The notes: a model not told the origin generated them from the letters alone. A stretch of 64,000 nucleotides of DNA from Porpolomopsis calyptriformis (GCA_951640195.1 CATOCQ010000002.1:62001-126000), one strand, 5' to 3'. Counted from the stretch's first letter, positions 47,492 to 61,894 are shown. Numbers and translations are program-made.

Positions 47492-48053
47492 ATGAAACCT
47501 GCTATCAATATTGGTTCACCAGGCCAACATCTGGCACGACATCCTCGGATGCCTCCCAATACGGACTACAACTTGGGAATCTGTGTTAAGGAAGACTCGA
47601 GGTCTCTGCCCGAGAATTCAGATTCCGGTCATGCAAATCTCTTGAAGGGAGAGAAAGCACATACTCATAGGAAACTCCGTGAGAAAGAGGACAAGAATGA
47701 TCTGGAACCTATGCAATCCACAGCTTTGCGAGTGCCTGTGGCCACTGAGCCCACCAATAGGGTTTTAAATGACCATTCAGCTTACAAGGGTCATGGAAGG
47801 TACGCTCAGCAAGTTTCCAAGTGCGTCTTGTCTCTTGTGTTGTTCTTTGACCAGCATTCAACATAAACTATGTCGTACCAAAACCACGATAAACACCCTT
47901 TACACTATAGATCCTGCTCACAACGAAGGGTGTGACTTTGCGTACGAGGAAGTTGTGAGAGGGAAGGAAGACCGACAGAAAATGGATGCGGGAGATTGCA
48001 AGAGCTGCCGTGACGTGGGTGCTTCCGCCTTACCATTTCATTGCAGCTGTTGA
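47492..48053 (+). CDS. Sae2/Ctp1/CtIP C-terminal domain protein, short
   Basis: Exons 47492-47820 and 47855-48053 join in phase to 175 residues. The C-terminal part matches the Sae2/Ctp1 domain: KGHGRYA, TINTLYTIDPAHNEGCDFAYEEVVR in pieces, KEDRQKM, and the zinc or DNA-binding DCKSCRD. In the family, Sae2/CtIP stimulates Mre11 nuclease at double-strand breaks. Two oddities: the long N-terminal oligomerisation region is missing or replaced by a short polar leader, and the sequence after CRD lacks the expected YYE and soon stops. It could be a truncated paralogue or pseudogene. Confidence 0.7.
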
Positions 48054-48539
48054 ATTAATCGATCTGAAGTATTACGAAGCCATTGGGACCCTTCCAGATA
48101 GATTACAGCCTCCACTTTGACGCTCGCGCTCGCCGTCACCTGTATGACGGTGTCAGCATCGCGGCCTCGCTGCCATTGCTCTAATGGACGTAGATACAAA
48201 TACGGAGTTTGATGAGGGACGCCAGCGGGCACATAGATGCAGATGGTGCGCGCACGACACTAGGGTATTGGAATATTGGATTCTTGAATACGCAAGAGGT
48301 GTCGGAGATCAACGAAAAAGCGAAAGAGATGCACAGGGTGAAAATGGTGAAGGTAAAAGGGGAGGTTGTGAGAGGGGCTACACATTTTAGAATAGATATT
48401 GTTGACACAGCTCATTCACCGACTTGCCTCCATTGTCATTCCTTCAATGGGACCGAAGTCGATCTCAACCTCAATACCTCTCCCCTACCGCATCTGGTCA
48501 ATCTTCATCTTTTGGAGTACCATTGGCCGGGGGTGATTC
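48054..48539. other. Intergenic, nothing firm
   Basis: Open frames on both strands (48181-48408) overlap and show no domain. It may include the decayed upstream part of the TPR gene. Confidence 0.35.
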
Positions 48540-48990
48540 ATCTACTGGTTATCATGCTAACTGGCTGTGAGAAACATCTGGGTGCTGACCCCTCCGCGCT
48601 TACGCTGGTAATCAATCTTGCATTTATTTACGAGTCGCAAGGACAATATGACAAGGCTGAGACCCTTTACAAGCGGGCGTTAGCTGCCTCCGAGGAACAC
48701 CTGGGTGCCGACCACCCATCCACGCTTGCGTTGGTGAACAACTCATAGCGACAATATGACAAGGCTAAGACCCTCCACAGGCAGGCATTAGTTGGTTCCA
48801 AGCGTTATCTGGATGCTGACCACCCAGACACACTTACATCGCTATCGCTGAACAACCTCGCATTTGTTTGCAATTCACAAGAACCACACGACAGGGCTAA
48901 GGCACTCTTCAAGTGGGCACCAGCTGGCTGCGAGGAACATCTTGGCGTCAATCACCCATCCAAGTTTATGTGGCTGGCTATTTGCTGCTG
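48540..48990 (+). pseudogene. Decayed TPR (kinesin-light-chain-type) repeat gene
   Basis: Three to four tetratricopeptide units are readable: GQYDKAETLYKRAL with HLGADHPSTLALV, then a TAG at about 48746, then RQYDKAKTLHRQAL with DADHPDTLT, and a degenerate HDRAKALFKWAP with HLGVNHPSK. At the TAG the usual N-L-A-x-x-Y-x-x-Q-G stretch is missing, so a small deletion probably caused the break. Such repeats form the C-terminus of fungal NLR-like STAND proteins. No NTPase domain is nearby. Confidence 0.75.
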
Positions 48991-49126
48991 AATTCATGAA
49001 ACTCATCCGTGAGCGGTGATCCGGTAGCATGTGGGATTACTCTGTAGCTACAGCAGAAAGACAAAGGGCACACACCAAAAGGAATGTACAAAAGAAAGGG
49101 TCCGGTCGATCCTTTGTTTATACGGC

Positions 49127-50259
49127 TTAATAACTAGGCGAAAGGCCCCGTTCCTCCTCCACCCACCAGCTTTCGAGTATGGCCATCTGTCCCCAGTAGA
49201 CCCATTTGGCGGTAATGCCCATTCCCTCATGCAGAGTGGCTGCTACGCACGACTCCAGGAGCATTGTGATTTCGTCGCTGGTGTCTGTTGTAGACGCACC
49301 TGTGGCACTGTCCTTCGAGAGAGTGGGGTAGAACCAGGTATCTTGCCGGTCCCTGCAGAGGTCAAGTGCCACTTTGCTGAAGGAGCCGCCAAACAATGCA
49401 CTGGGAAGATCTTGTCCATCATGTCGCTGGTTGAAGTCAGAGATGTCGAGCGGAGTGATTGATTTGACCAGCATAAAGGATCCCCCAGAGGTGGATGACG
49501 TCAAGCGTTTGTGGAATAAATGGTCCGCTTGACACAGAATGCCCCCCCCCGTCATAATCGCTCCAACCAAAGCGGGAGCTTCTACAGCAATGTTGGCAAT
49601 GTAATATGCACGATTAAGGCTGGATTCGCGGGGTGTTTTATGGAGCACGCAGTGTTTTAGAAGGAACCGGAGGAACAACCACACTAGGCGCAGGAGCACG
49701 TCGCACTCGCGTCCGCTGCCGTAGAGAACATAGTTAGTAGAAATAAGAAGTTAGTATAAACCATGCTTGCCAATTAACTCTCGCACAAGCAATCAAGAAT
49801 ATTTTGACGTTTGTTTCTAGATCGGCTAGAAAGGAATCGTTTTTCTATGCCATAATCTGTGACCCTTCAGCCTCAGGTAGCTGCACCGATTCCCCAATGA
49901 AATGGAGAAACTATGGCGCACATGAACAATGAAGATCAGCACAGTAAGACAAGACAAAGAGCAAAACAAACCTGATCCCACAGAGGTGATGCATTTTTCA
50001 CAGGGAGGCGGAGGCAGGTCGAATGGGCAAAGAATTGTACGCTTGCATCTGTCACCCGCAAGCGGACAGGTTTAGTGCGGCTGCTGAAGTACAGATCAAC
50101 GGACAGACACTTGGAGCGAGGAATAAAGACATACATGTTAGGGCGAACTCTCATTTGATAGGCGTGAGTCTCCCAGACTTGCCACCAAAGCTGCCCAACA
50201 ATATCAATATCCCCATTGTAACATCTCGTTCGTCCTGGAACATCATGTTGTGCGGACAT
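49127..50259 (-). CDS. Tentative spliced gene across the unit seam (complete copy)
   Basis: Second copy of the gene at 1-978, here complete to its stop at 49127. The frame runs through the seam at 49281/49282 unbroken. The first exon would be 49972-50259. The second open part covers about 49127-49730, with hydrophobic LLRLVWLFLRFLL near its start and a tail ending LESWWVEEERGLSP. The join between the two is not resolved. Confidence 0.35.
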
Positions 50260-50779
50260 GTTGCAAAGTACTTTCTGGTTGAAAGAGTGTGTAAGAGGAG
50301 TTTTATAGTTGCGGGATAAAACAACTGACGGTCACCTTTGATTTTTTGTTGAGTAAGTGACGGGGAAGAGAAAGTTCTAAATCGCAATGCTCAGACGGTA
50401 GCCTTGGTTTTATAGTCACTCGCCGTGCCAAAGCCACCATCCGAACGCTTAAATTAGTAACGATGCCACATCACATGTTGGATCTTTCTGTGGACGTTCT
50501 GTGGACGTTGGTACATTTTCGGCTCCGAGCCTTCGCCGTATGGTATTTTCTGCATATTGGTCTGTCCTTTTCATGCCCAGGAACTGCCGCTATCTCTCTT
50601 TGAAAGTTGCAGCCTAAGTAGGTGAACATATTTTAAGGGTGGAGCAGTGCAGGTCGAAGCAGCGTTGATGATCGTTGGATTCTCTTCTTTCGATCTTGCT
50701 CTGTGACTCTGTGGCGGTGACGTCAAAGCGTGAGCAATTCAAACAGCTACAACAGTCATCTCCTTAACTAGCGACGCCC

Positions 50780-53700
50780 ATGACAAACGTCACTGACCGG
50801 GAACAAGCTCAGCTTGATAAATCTCTGCCTACCCCGTGGTACAATACAAGTGTCGAACAGCTGGAAGATGAGAAAACCGCCGCCGATCTTCTAGCCGTTG
50901 TCGTTCTTAATGCGCGCAATATCTATGCTGCGCACGATCAACCGTTGGATCAGACATACTTGGATACTTCGGCTTGCAAGAACCTCCTTGCGGACAACCC
51001 AGAGCTTCTCATAATGCTCAAAGAAGCCCATTTAATGAAGAAATACCAGAAAATCCGTAACCACCGTATGCACCAACCCTGTTACCGCGACCTGTGTTGA
51101 CTCCATATCTCTTGCAGATTTGCTCAAAAAGATGACAACCCCGACTAATGCGCAATTTCTACCCGATGATCTGCCTGAGGCACCGTCGTCGCCCGAAAGG
51201 TCACCAATAACCAAACAGCGGATTGTTGGATTTCTGGAGGAGATTGAGTCAGAATTGCGGGAGTACCTTTTAGGGCAGCGTAAGCTACCCCTGTGGACCC
51301 CCGACGACTCATTCGATTGGTCCCGGGATCTTCATTTCAAAGATCTAGCGATCCCCTCGATCGACGGTTCGCCGAGCTTACTGCTGCATGATCTTGGTAG
51401 ATGGTCTAGTGGCAAGCATGAAATTTCAGGCCGAATTGACAGAATGTTCAGGAAGAATAGAAACATGTCAGTCAAGACTCCTTTCGATGTATTATAATTG
51501 ACAGCATTTTCCAGCCTACTCTGCAATACTTCAGGCTCGGGCAAGACAAGGTTGATTCTTGAAGGTCTATCTCATCGTTGGGGCCTTTACTTCACATGCG
51601 TTGCCGATCAGTCCACCATTGGTTCTAAGGACGTGACAAATATCATCTCTGACACTCTTGAACACACCAGCGGCTTTCACTCACCGCTACCTTTCTTTCT
51701 CGGTGGTGATTCTAAAAGATTTCGCGACGCACGCGATCACAATGAAGTCGTGGCCAAACGCCGGTTCGAACAGGTCCTACTGAGCCGTTTGCTAATCATG
51801 GAGAGGTTCCTCGCACTGGCCTATGAAATAGACTCAACATTAACGCAGAATCATCAACGTCTCTGGCTACTGTTACAAGTGACTCCCACCGCCATATGTT
51901 CACGGGATATTTTTCACGAATTTGCGGCAGTCGGTTTGAGGCGGGCTCCCAACGAGGTTCTGGGGATGATCCAGACTGTCTTTAGCCGCATCATGGCACT
52001 AATATCCGAGTCGGCATCATCCGAGGGGTTTTTTTGTGCTATAGATGAAGAAGCCCAGTTCGCTGCCACTCGACATATGGGTGCGTTTGTATCTAAAGAT
52101 AAGTATGAAGAAGAGAATTCTCGTGAAGATGGCGATGGCGAAACTAATCAATCTTCGCGGACTCCCAAGAAACGCCCAGTCCTGCGAGAGGTCGTGCGGG
52201 TGTGGCATGAGGTGCTTCCTCAGGCTACGTTTATTGTTTCAGGGACAGGAATGTCAATCAAGGTTGTCAACGAATCGTTGTCATCGGGTATCCTCAAGGA
52301 GCACAGGTCCTTTGAATTATTTACCGACACGGGATCTTTCGATACCCGTCAGGCTCAGGAAGAGTACGTGCGAAGGTATTTGCCTTTAGATTCCTGGGAA
52401 AACGATACTCGTGAAGAGTTTCTTAGTCGGATCTGGCATTGGCTGCAAGGAAGGTGCTTGCACTTCTTTTTGCAGCATGTTCAATATTCGTTTAGGCTCA
52501 CCATTATTGCACAGGTACCGTTTCACAGCTACATACATCAGCCATCTGTTGCAATACGCGTATCATTCACCCCATCGGTTGCTAAATGCATATATTGATG
52601 CATGTACGACTTTCACGCCCACCGATTTCCCAGCGTGTGCCGCTGCTGAGCCCGAGGTCCACCCTGATGTCATTCACAACAAAATGACTTTTGGCCGGTT
52701 CGATTTTGAGAAACTTCACAATAGTATGTTTTGCTTTGTACAACGTCCCCTTTCGATTTATTTAACCCATGAAACTGTCATAGAGCCAGCCTTGAAAGAA
52801 ACTATATCGGGCGTCGTTTTTCGATACATCATCCGCCGCAATGTACCTCTGCTGACCGAGGAAGAGAGGGAACTCATTGAACTTGGATTCGCTCGTTTTG
52901 TACACTCAGAAATCAAGGCCGACGAACCATTGGTTATTCTTGCTGCCGCGAACTGGTTGAGTTCTTCGGGGTTCGACGCACGACATTATCTTGACGGCCA
53001 ACTTCGTAACAATGAAACGCGACCAGTAGGTCTCGAAGACTACATTGCTTGGAACTTCAGCCGAGCATTGAAAGAAGTAGGGACTTTGGACAAGCTGTTG
53101 ATAATGCGTGACATGCCCGATTTCGTGAAGCAGACGGCTGAGGTCGTGGCTTGGACTCTTGGTAGCGACGGAATGATTCAAGTCTTTCCTACCGACCAAC
53201 CATCGTATCAAGTGGCTAACACATGTTTGGGGTTCGATGCGACGACTCCAGAAGAAACTCTGCACTGGTTTCAGGATGCTCGTTGTCTAACCTTCCTTTT
53301 TCCTGATAACAACATGGGGCCAGATATTGTTTGCCTTCTGAAGTTGGCAGACAACACTCTGGTGTGGGTGGTGATCCAAGTGAAAGCCTACCTGTGGGAA
53401 AACCTCAAACCGAAGGTCGTGGAAGGTGCCATCAAGGCTACTTCGCCCGACAAATTTTATATAAATAAAGTGAGCGAGAACCTCTATCCTGGTGCGGATG
53501 ACCCTCTGAACTTGGCTTGCCAGAACGGAGAGCCATTCTCCTTCTCTTCGCGTCCCCAACTTGTGCCCAAACTGAAGCGGTGTCTTGCTGCCATCCCTCG
53601 CTCAAATAATATAAAAGGAAAATACAACCTTTTGCGTGTTGTTGCTGCTTACCCTGCTCGTGCCACTATCAAGGATGATCTCACAGACCCAGATCCCGAT

Positions 53701-53850
53701 TCTCATGCTTTGGCGTCATTGGATATGACTGTTTTCTCGCGGCTAGATTCCTCTGGTATATTCACAGCACTGGGGGCTGAGATCTCGGCTAGCCGTCTGA
53801 CGAAAAGAATTCAACCAAATTTGAAGCGAAAACGTATTCAAGGAGATTAG
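50780..53850 (+). CDS. Crinkler-like P-loop NTPase-nuclease, copy 2
   Basis: Identical to 1499-4569. Exons 50780-51056, 51118-51466, 51515-52453 and 52515-53850. The same TGACGTCA site lies 54 bp before the ATG. All motifs of copy 1 (GSGKT, IDEE, GPD, QVK) are intact. Confidence 0.82.
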
Positions 53851-54610
53851 TGATGTAACCTCGCTGCCCCCTCACTGGTGAGTGGGCTATCTTCCATGTC
53901 ACTCCAGACTCTAAACCTCCGACAACGTCCGCCCCCGAAATAGATACCGCCGACTCTCGGGACGGTCAAGACTTGGAAGGAAGGGGGGTATTTTTCCCTC
54001 GCGCGTAGATGATGTTCTCAACTATCAAGGAGCTCTTTGAATTCCGATGTTTGTACCTCGTTGGGCACCGCATCCTGTGTCCTTATCTCTTTCTGCAATT
54101 ATTAATAATTCGGGGAGTCAGGTCATGATATCGATATCGACGTAGTCCAAGAATACCTGAGGAGATAGTATAAGAGAGTTTCAGGACGAGTGGACGATGA
54201 CCTACCTTGCCACGGGTCCACTGAGTGTGCTAGTAGTGCTCGATTCCATCGTATTCCCATCCATCACAGAAAATAGCATCATCATCAGGGACCCATTATC
54301 AACAAAATGACCAAAATGCTGGCACAAAATTAATTCAAAATTCTTTGGGGGATCGTTAGGGCATCCCAATAAAATCAGTTTAAGCCATAAATTAAAAAAA
54401 TCGGCGGTCCCATTCTTGAGATATATGTAAAATACTCCATTTATACCATTATGCAGCCCAGCTATTGTATTGCACTCTATAAATCACAATTTCATGTCCA
54501 TTCGATAGGCACAGTGAACTAATGGTGGGCCCACAGAAAATTCCGATTTTTAGAGCATTTGGTATGTCGTGGTGGAAGATAGTAAGGTTTTAGGAGGAGG
54601 CATAAGTATA
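53851..54610. other. Non-coding lead-in to array, copy 2
   Basis: Same as 4570-5329; no gene. Confidence 0.5.
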
Positions 54611-56481
54611 AGTAGCTATAGACTGCTCTAAAAATCGGGGTTTCATATTCAATCGATAGCCCCAGTGTCATAGAGGTGGGGAATACAAAAATCCCGATTT
54701 ATGGACCATTTGGGGTACCGCAATCAGTGATATAAGGGGTATGGGGGGGTATATCTCCAACTTATCACAGAGCTCTTTAAAAATCAGGATTTTATGTTCA
54801 ATCGATAGCACTAGTGTCACAGATACTGGGAATACAAAAATCCTGATTTATAGACCATTTGGGGTACCGCAATAAGCTATATAAGGGGTATGGGGGGGTA
54901 TATCTCCAACTTATCACAGAGCTCTTTAAAAATCAGGATTTCATGTTCAATCGATAGCAGTAGTGTCATAGAGGCTCGGAATAACAAAATCCTGATGTAT
55001 AGGCAGAATAAGGTACCGCAATAAGCTATATAAGGGGTATGGGGGGGTATATCTCCAACTTATTACAGAGGTCTTTAAAAACCTGGGTTTTATATTCAAT
55101 CAATAGCCCCAGTGTCATAGAGGTGGGGAATACAAAAATCCTAAGTTATAGACCATTTGGGGTACCGCAATCAGTTATATAAGGGGTATGGGGGGGTATA
55201 TCTCCAACTTATTACAGACATCTTTAAACATCATAATTTCATGTTCAATCAATAGCACTAGTGTCATAGATGCTCGGAATAACAATATATGGGTAGAATA
55301 AGGCACTCCAATAAGGTATATAAAGGGTATGAGGGAGTATATCTCCAACTTATCACAGACCTCTTTAAACATCACAATTTCATGTTCAATCAATAGCACC
55401 AGTGTTATAGATGCTCGGAATAACAATATATGGTCAGAATGAGGTACTGCAATAAGCTATATAAGGGGTATGGGGGAGTATATCTCCAACTTATCACAGA
55501 CCTCTTTAAACATCACAATTTCATGTTCAATCAATAGCACCAGTGTTACAGATGCTCGGAATGACAATATATGGACAGAATGAGGCACTGCAATAAGCTA
55601 TATAAGGGGTATAGGGGGGTATATCTCTAACTTATCACAGAGCTCTCTGAGCATCAGGATTTCATGTTCAATCAATAGCACCTGTGTTACAAACATTGGG
55701 AATAGTCCAATCATCATGTGTAGATAGACTGGGGTGCCGCAAGAAGTATACAGGAGGTAGGGGGGGGTATACCTTCAAGTTATCACAGAGCTCTCTGAGC
55801 ATCAGGATTTCATGTTCAATCAATAGCATTAGTGTTATAAACATTGGGAATAGTCTAATCCTCGTGTATGGATTGACTAGGGTGCCGCAATAAGTATATA
55901 AGATATCATGGGGTGGTATACCTTTAACTTATCAGAGAGCTCTCTAAGCATTGGGATTTTATGTTAAATCAACAGCATTAGTGTTACAAAGGTCAGGAGT
56001 AGTCTAATCCTCATGTGTGGAATGATTGGGGTATAGTATGTAAGAAGTATCGGATGATATACCTTCAACTTATCACAGAGCTCTCCGAGTATCAGGATTT
56101 TATGTTCAATCAATAGCATGAGTATTACAAAGGTTAGGAATAGTTCAATCATCATGTGTGGATTAACTAGGGTGCCGCAATAAGTATACAACAGGTATGG
56201 GAGGGTATACCTTCAACTTATCAGAGAGCCCTCTAAGCATCAGGATTTTATGTTCAATCAATAGCATTGGTGCTACAAACATCAGGAGTAGTCCAATCCT
56301 CATGTGTGGAATAATTGGGGTACCGTAATTAGCATGCAAGAGGTATCAGAGGTTATACCTTCAACTTCTCACCGAGCTCTCTAACCATCAGCATGTTATG
56401 TTCAATCAATAGCATTAGTGTGATAACATCCCAGAATAACCACATCCCCATGGGCAGACTGATTGGGGTACCACAATGAGC
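54611..56481. repeat. AT-rich tandem array, copy 2
   Basis: Same unit order and same variants as 5330-7200. A slippage-prone array kept identical in both copies argues for a very recent duplication or for one sequence read twice. Confidence 0.92.
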
Positions 56482-56538
56482 AGTGTAACACATATAGGTA
56501 GAATAGACCTGTGAATATATAATCTTCAAATCGATACA

Positions 56539-59500
56539 TTAGCTACTAGATTGCTCTGATCCTGGCTCATCTGTGTACTCTAATGAATCGGAATCGGAAT
56601 CAGACTCTAAATCTGCCCGTTCCCTAGCAGCCTTGACTCTTGACTGAGATCTACCTACTATATGTCTTCCTGAACCTGAATCTTCTCTCTCCGCATCTTT
56701 CCTAGCAGCGTTCATTCTTGACCGAGTTATCCGCACACCACTCACCCCCTTTCTTCCCTCGTCTTTCTGGGCAGCCTTGGCCTTTGAGCGAGTAACCCTA
56801 ACCTGTTGCTCTTTCCCGCTCTCTGAACCTGAAGGATTGTTGTCTGCTTTCTGTCTCACAGGAGGCTTTCGTTTTTGGTAGATTTTGGCAGACTTTCGGC
56901 TCCGAATAGGTGGTTTTATCGATCTCCCCAAGGTTTCATCTAGTCGTCTCTGAAGTATATTCTTTGAAGCATGAGGCCTTTTTAGGACCTGAGTTCGTGG
57001 ACGCGCAGCCACCTCTTTCCCAATTTCTTCAATCCGATAGAACTTTGAATTCGAAATAAAGTTGATCTTGCCTGATTTCATCCCCCATATGACTTGTTTC
57101 CCCTTTTTATTCGATAGGCCACCTACAGGAAGGCATTGTAACTGGCCAAATATATTGTCCAATTCACGGCAGAGCTGATCACCTTCATCCATATCCCAAT
57201 CCACAAGATATTGGTGGTAAGTGGAGATATATCCTCCAGGCTGGGTGTATGGTTTCCAGACTGAATTCTCTGGGATCTGGATAGTTTGTTCAGGGAAGAA
57301 GGTTGCCCGACGTGCTGAAAATGATAGATCATGGGAGTGACTCAAAGGAAGCTTTCCTTTAAGGCCACAGCTCGAAGGAAGGAATTGGCAATGGTCAATG
57401 CCTATGATATGCTGAATCGCAGGTACCGTCCAAGTCTCCATTGCTTCCTGAACTGTGGTTGGCTTGGGTAAAACACCTGCTGATGCAAACTGCTCTGCCA
57501 GACTTAGCCACAGCTGATGCGTGAACTCAACAAACAACAGCTTTGTGTAAAGCAGTTCAGGAGCTTCCCAGTCATCATCCAACCTCCATTCCCTAAGGAA
57601 AATCTCTGGCTCGGTTTCCAACAGTTTCTGAATTCTTGACCAAGATGGATCAGGACCCCAAGGGCACGCATCTTGCTGATACATTTGAATAAGGTGATAT
57701 GGCTGGTTGGCTTGAGTTGCCTGTGGCTTCTTCAAGGACTGTCCATACGCTTGGATAACCTCAGCTGGATCCTCCTCCGGTAGTTCTCTTAGAGATAGCA
57801 CTCCTTTCTTCAACTTGAGGTCGTGAAGAAAGAACATTCCGAACCTCCACATTATCGAACTGAAACGAAGGTCTCGCAACACATCATTCAAGAATGTGTG
57901 CTTTATCCTTGGCGTGACCATGGTGTGCTTAATCAGGTGGATGATAAGCGTAGCCATCATCCCATAGTTGCTTGGTCGATTTCGTGAAAGGTGTAGTTGG
58001 ACGTTTTGAAACTCTGCTAGCCTTCTTGCCAACAACTTGAAAAAGAGGCTTGACTTGATCCAAATGATAGGGTCAGACGACATATAGTCTTGTGCCTGGC
58101 AATCATTAGACATTTCTAGTTTGCAGTTATTTCGCTGCTTACCTTTTCAGATGCTACATCAAGAAGCTTTATAATGGCTAACCCACTCCCTCTAACTTCT
58201 TCTCTAACGCCGAATGACTGGATTTGAGAAGATTGAAACAGCTTTTTCCAGTGATCACAGCTAGTCATGAATCGGTCATTTGTCTTGACTGCATCACAGT
58301 CATCACATAGGTAGTTCGTTTGGCCAGGAAGTCGCACCACCTCAAAGCAAAGGTTGTAGCTGGATCGGAAGCAAAGGTGTACAAGCCGACTTTTCTTCAA
58401 CTTGGTTTCAGCCTGTCTCCCTCCATAAGCTCCAAACATGGCAGTATAATGGGTCATTCCTTTTTTCATCCCCATAAGGTCGTACGAGTCGTCGATCCTA
58501 TCTAACCTCCACAGCCCTACCAATGGCTCCTGATCCTCCCTAGAAGGAGGATGGTATGAAATCCCAAGATCAAGCAAGAGTTCTCCATGCGATCGGTCCT
58601 TCATATAATCCCAGTCCATGTTAGGAATCATCGAACAGAGTGCCTGATATATATTCTCGGTTGGGTGGTGCTGCTTAGAGAGCAGTTTGATACCTCGAGC
58701 ATCTACAACAAAGAAAAAGGACCCGAATCGGCCTAGGAGATCGGGCTGGTTATTTATGATGTCGCAGAGAGTGGTTCGCATGGAAGAAAATGCTTCAGGT
58801 GTGAGGGGAATGGTCTTGGTCGTACGTCTTGTCCCTATTTTCCATTGGAGATTACTGACGCTTGTAGGAAGATACTCCATAATTCCGGTGTAGTTGGCTA
58901 AAACCACTGGCAGAGCAGGCATGATCACTTGTGAGAACCACAACTCCTGTACCTCCCTTGGCATCAGAGTAGTCATTCTATGCGTTCCTGGGTCTTTCCT
59001 AATCATACGAGGGAAGAAGACGTAGGTGTTAAATTGGCCTGATCCTTGACCCATCTGCCCGAAATGGGTATGTGGCAAGGCACTAAGTGGATACCTTTTA
59101 GACCTCTGCCTAGGATTTCGAGTGGTAGGTGGTTGTAGAACCTGGACATAGACATGATTGTTGATAGAGAATGGAGGTTTGTCGTCTAACAGTGGAAGAA
59201 GGTGAATATTGATTGGACCAATGAACTGTGGTTTATGCGTGACCCATATGACGCTGTCGATATCCACCGACACTGACACTTCTTCATCGTCCAGGTTTAC
59301 TCTATCCTTCTCCAAGTCGAAGTAGATGAATTTGTTGTTGCGTGCTTTACCTTTTACAAACACACCCTGGCTCTCTGATGTCCCTTCCACCCCTCCCGCC
59401 TCATCCAACATATCCTGAGCACCCATCACAGTCACATCTGGGTTGTCCATAGCTGGTAGGGAATTCAGCACCTCAGAAGAATGAGAAGATAACGAGGATG

Positions 59501-61894
59501 GGTATGCAACTGGAGATGATGGTAAACATCCACTTGCTTGATCACTTGAATCCCAGTGTGGAAGAAGGTGGTCATTGAGGAGAACCGGTTCCTGGTTATT
59601 GAACATAGAGAAAAAATCGGCCTGCAACCTATAGCCTCTATCCCTCCAGATACTCCAGTGCTTGCCCAATACAAGCATTCCATTGGTGTCAAAGGTCCAC
59701 GTGTTTGGAATGATATCAGCTTGATCCTCGGAGCAAACCAACATAGCTGATTCGTAGTCATCAAAAGGCTGCTCATCAACGCTTGTTGCTAATGCTTCTT
59801 CACCCCCATTCCCATTTAGCTCAACCTCTGGAAGTTGGATTTCAGGTAGAGACCTTCTGGAAGGCTGAGGTGGTAGGTTGATTACAATGGAATCATCATC
59901 GTTGTCATCATTGTCATTGTCATTGTCATTGTTGTCGTCATTGCTGGCATTGCCATCCTTGTCGTGACTATCCAGAAGATGGCCTAGTTGATTAATATAG
60001 GTAGCCTCTTTAGATTGATTATCACAGGTAATCGGAATGAGATAATACTCACACTTCATACGAGCAGTTGCAAGCGCAAGTGCTATTACCTCGAAACGCT
60101 TGAATTTTAAAAGCCCAGCCTTCATATCATTCACAACCTCAGAATTGGGTTCCATGGAATACCGAAGCAGGGTCTGAGTCTTGTTCCAGAAGTCATATGA
60201 TTTTTGTACAGTTTGAAGCGCAGTGAGAAATATTCTCTCTCGCATCGCATGAACACATTGCAATTTGGGTGCAAGTGGGTGTTGGTTAATGTCTGTGGAA
60301 TACATCCAACCATTATCAAAGATTTCTTGGCAAAGCGATGCCATCCAGGAACCAGTGTCGGCCTCACTCTGTTGAAATATGTATATGAATATGCTTCTTC
60401 TGTATAGAAACGAGATTTTCACCGTATTCCAATTCGGTTCGATTACTTGGGGACCTCGCTCATCCAACTCACTACCCAGGATCCACCCAAACACATTAGC
60501 AATAGCCCTCCAATAGTAGTTGCCATTCCACTCCGTCCAATCTGAGTACATATTGGTTTCGAGTGGAGCTCCATGGCTAAAAACAAGAACCTTCTCCTGC
60601 TGGTAATCAAATAAAGCTAGCCTTTGGGTTGCAGAAGATTGCCATGATAGTGGAGGGAAAAATAACACAGGCTTTTTCGGGATAGCAACGTGAGGTGGAA
60701 GAAGGAGAGTTTTATGGATTTCGGTAGACAGGATGTCTTCTTCTTCTCTTATTACCCTGCTCACCGTTTCCGAGTCTAGATAGTAGGAATATCTCTGAGA
60801 TGGCATCTGGGGTTGAATGGACATATACCATGATTTCAAAAGGTAAATTTCTATGACCGCGTGATCCAGGTGGTTTCCAGGCTTAGCAGATCCCAATGAT
60901 TGACAAGCTGAAGCCCATATCCTTGGATCTGCTAGCTTCGTGTCTAATATCCTTAATGAGTCTAATCACCACCAATAATATAAGAACATACCTATAAAAA
61001 GCTCTTGCTCAGATCGTGGTAGATTCAATCGAATGGCATTTTTTGCTAGTAAATGAGAATGAGCGCTGTCACTTTCACTGGATCCAATGAAATCTGATCC
61101 GTTATTGCTAGCTGGCGACGATGATCGGCTTGTTGAGCTTCTAAAAGTTTAGTATTTAACCTAACATTTCGAATGATAGATTTATTCACCGGTGTCTGGT
61201 TTCAAATCGCGAGTTGTTCCTTCTAATATCCACCGAAGGCTCTGAAGGAGAGCTATAATCACTAAACCTAACCAGTATTAATACGCAAGTATCTTATGAT
61301 TTCTCTTAAAATACATACCATGCTTTCGCCACCTGGAAAATAAATAAATGTAAGTTATTATTGTCATAGGTTAATTGAGACATACAGCGTCATTATCCTT
61401 TCTACTTATTGTGTTTTGGACCCTTGAAGGACCTGGCTGGGGACCTAAGGGAGCCAATGGAGGTATCGATATATATTGCTGATCCGAATTCTGGATGTTA
61501 AGATGATTTAGGCTAATTAACGTTGTCTGTAATAATGTGAGCACTTTAACCTTGAAAACAGATATACACTTACTGAGTATACTGGCTTTTTGTTGATTAA
61601 TATATGTTTTTTGGAAGGCATATGTTTTTCTCCTAGCATCGGTATTGGCATTGGCATCTTCTCTGCACAAGGCATATTCAGGATATTACGTATATCACTA
61701 TCATCTGAACCACTAGAAGTCGAATCCCCTTCCTGGTTTATTATGGTTTTATTAGCCTCGTAATGATTTAATTGTGTGAATCGAATTAGATACATAACTA
61801 CTAGGGATAGGCTTACCTTGGCTAGTGAGGACATAGCTATGATCCTATCTATATCACTGTCATAATCTGCACCTTCATTTGCCTGGTTTGCCAT
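56539..61894 (-). CDS. Very large uncharacterised protein, copy 2
   Basis: Identical to 7258-12613. Supported exons include 56539-58095, 58143-60931 and 60992-61140; start codon at 61894. Confidence 0.8.

Noticed and set aside
49270..49290. Mobile-element junction at the seam
   Set aside because: No target duplication, inverted terminus or compositional change is seen, and an open frame crosses it.
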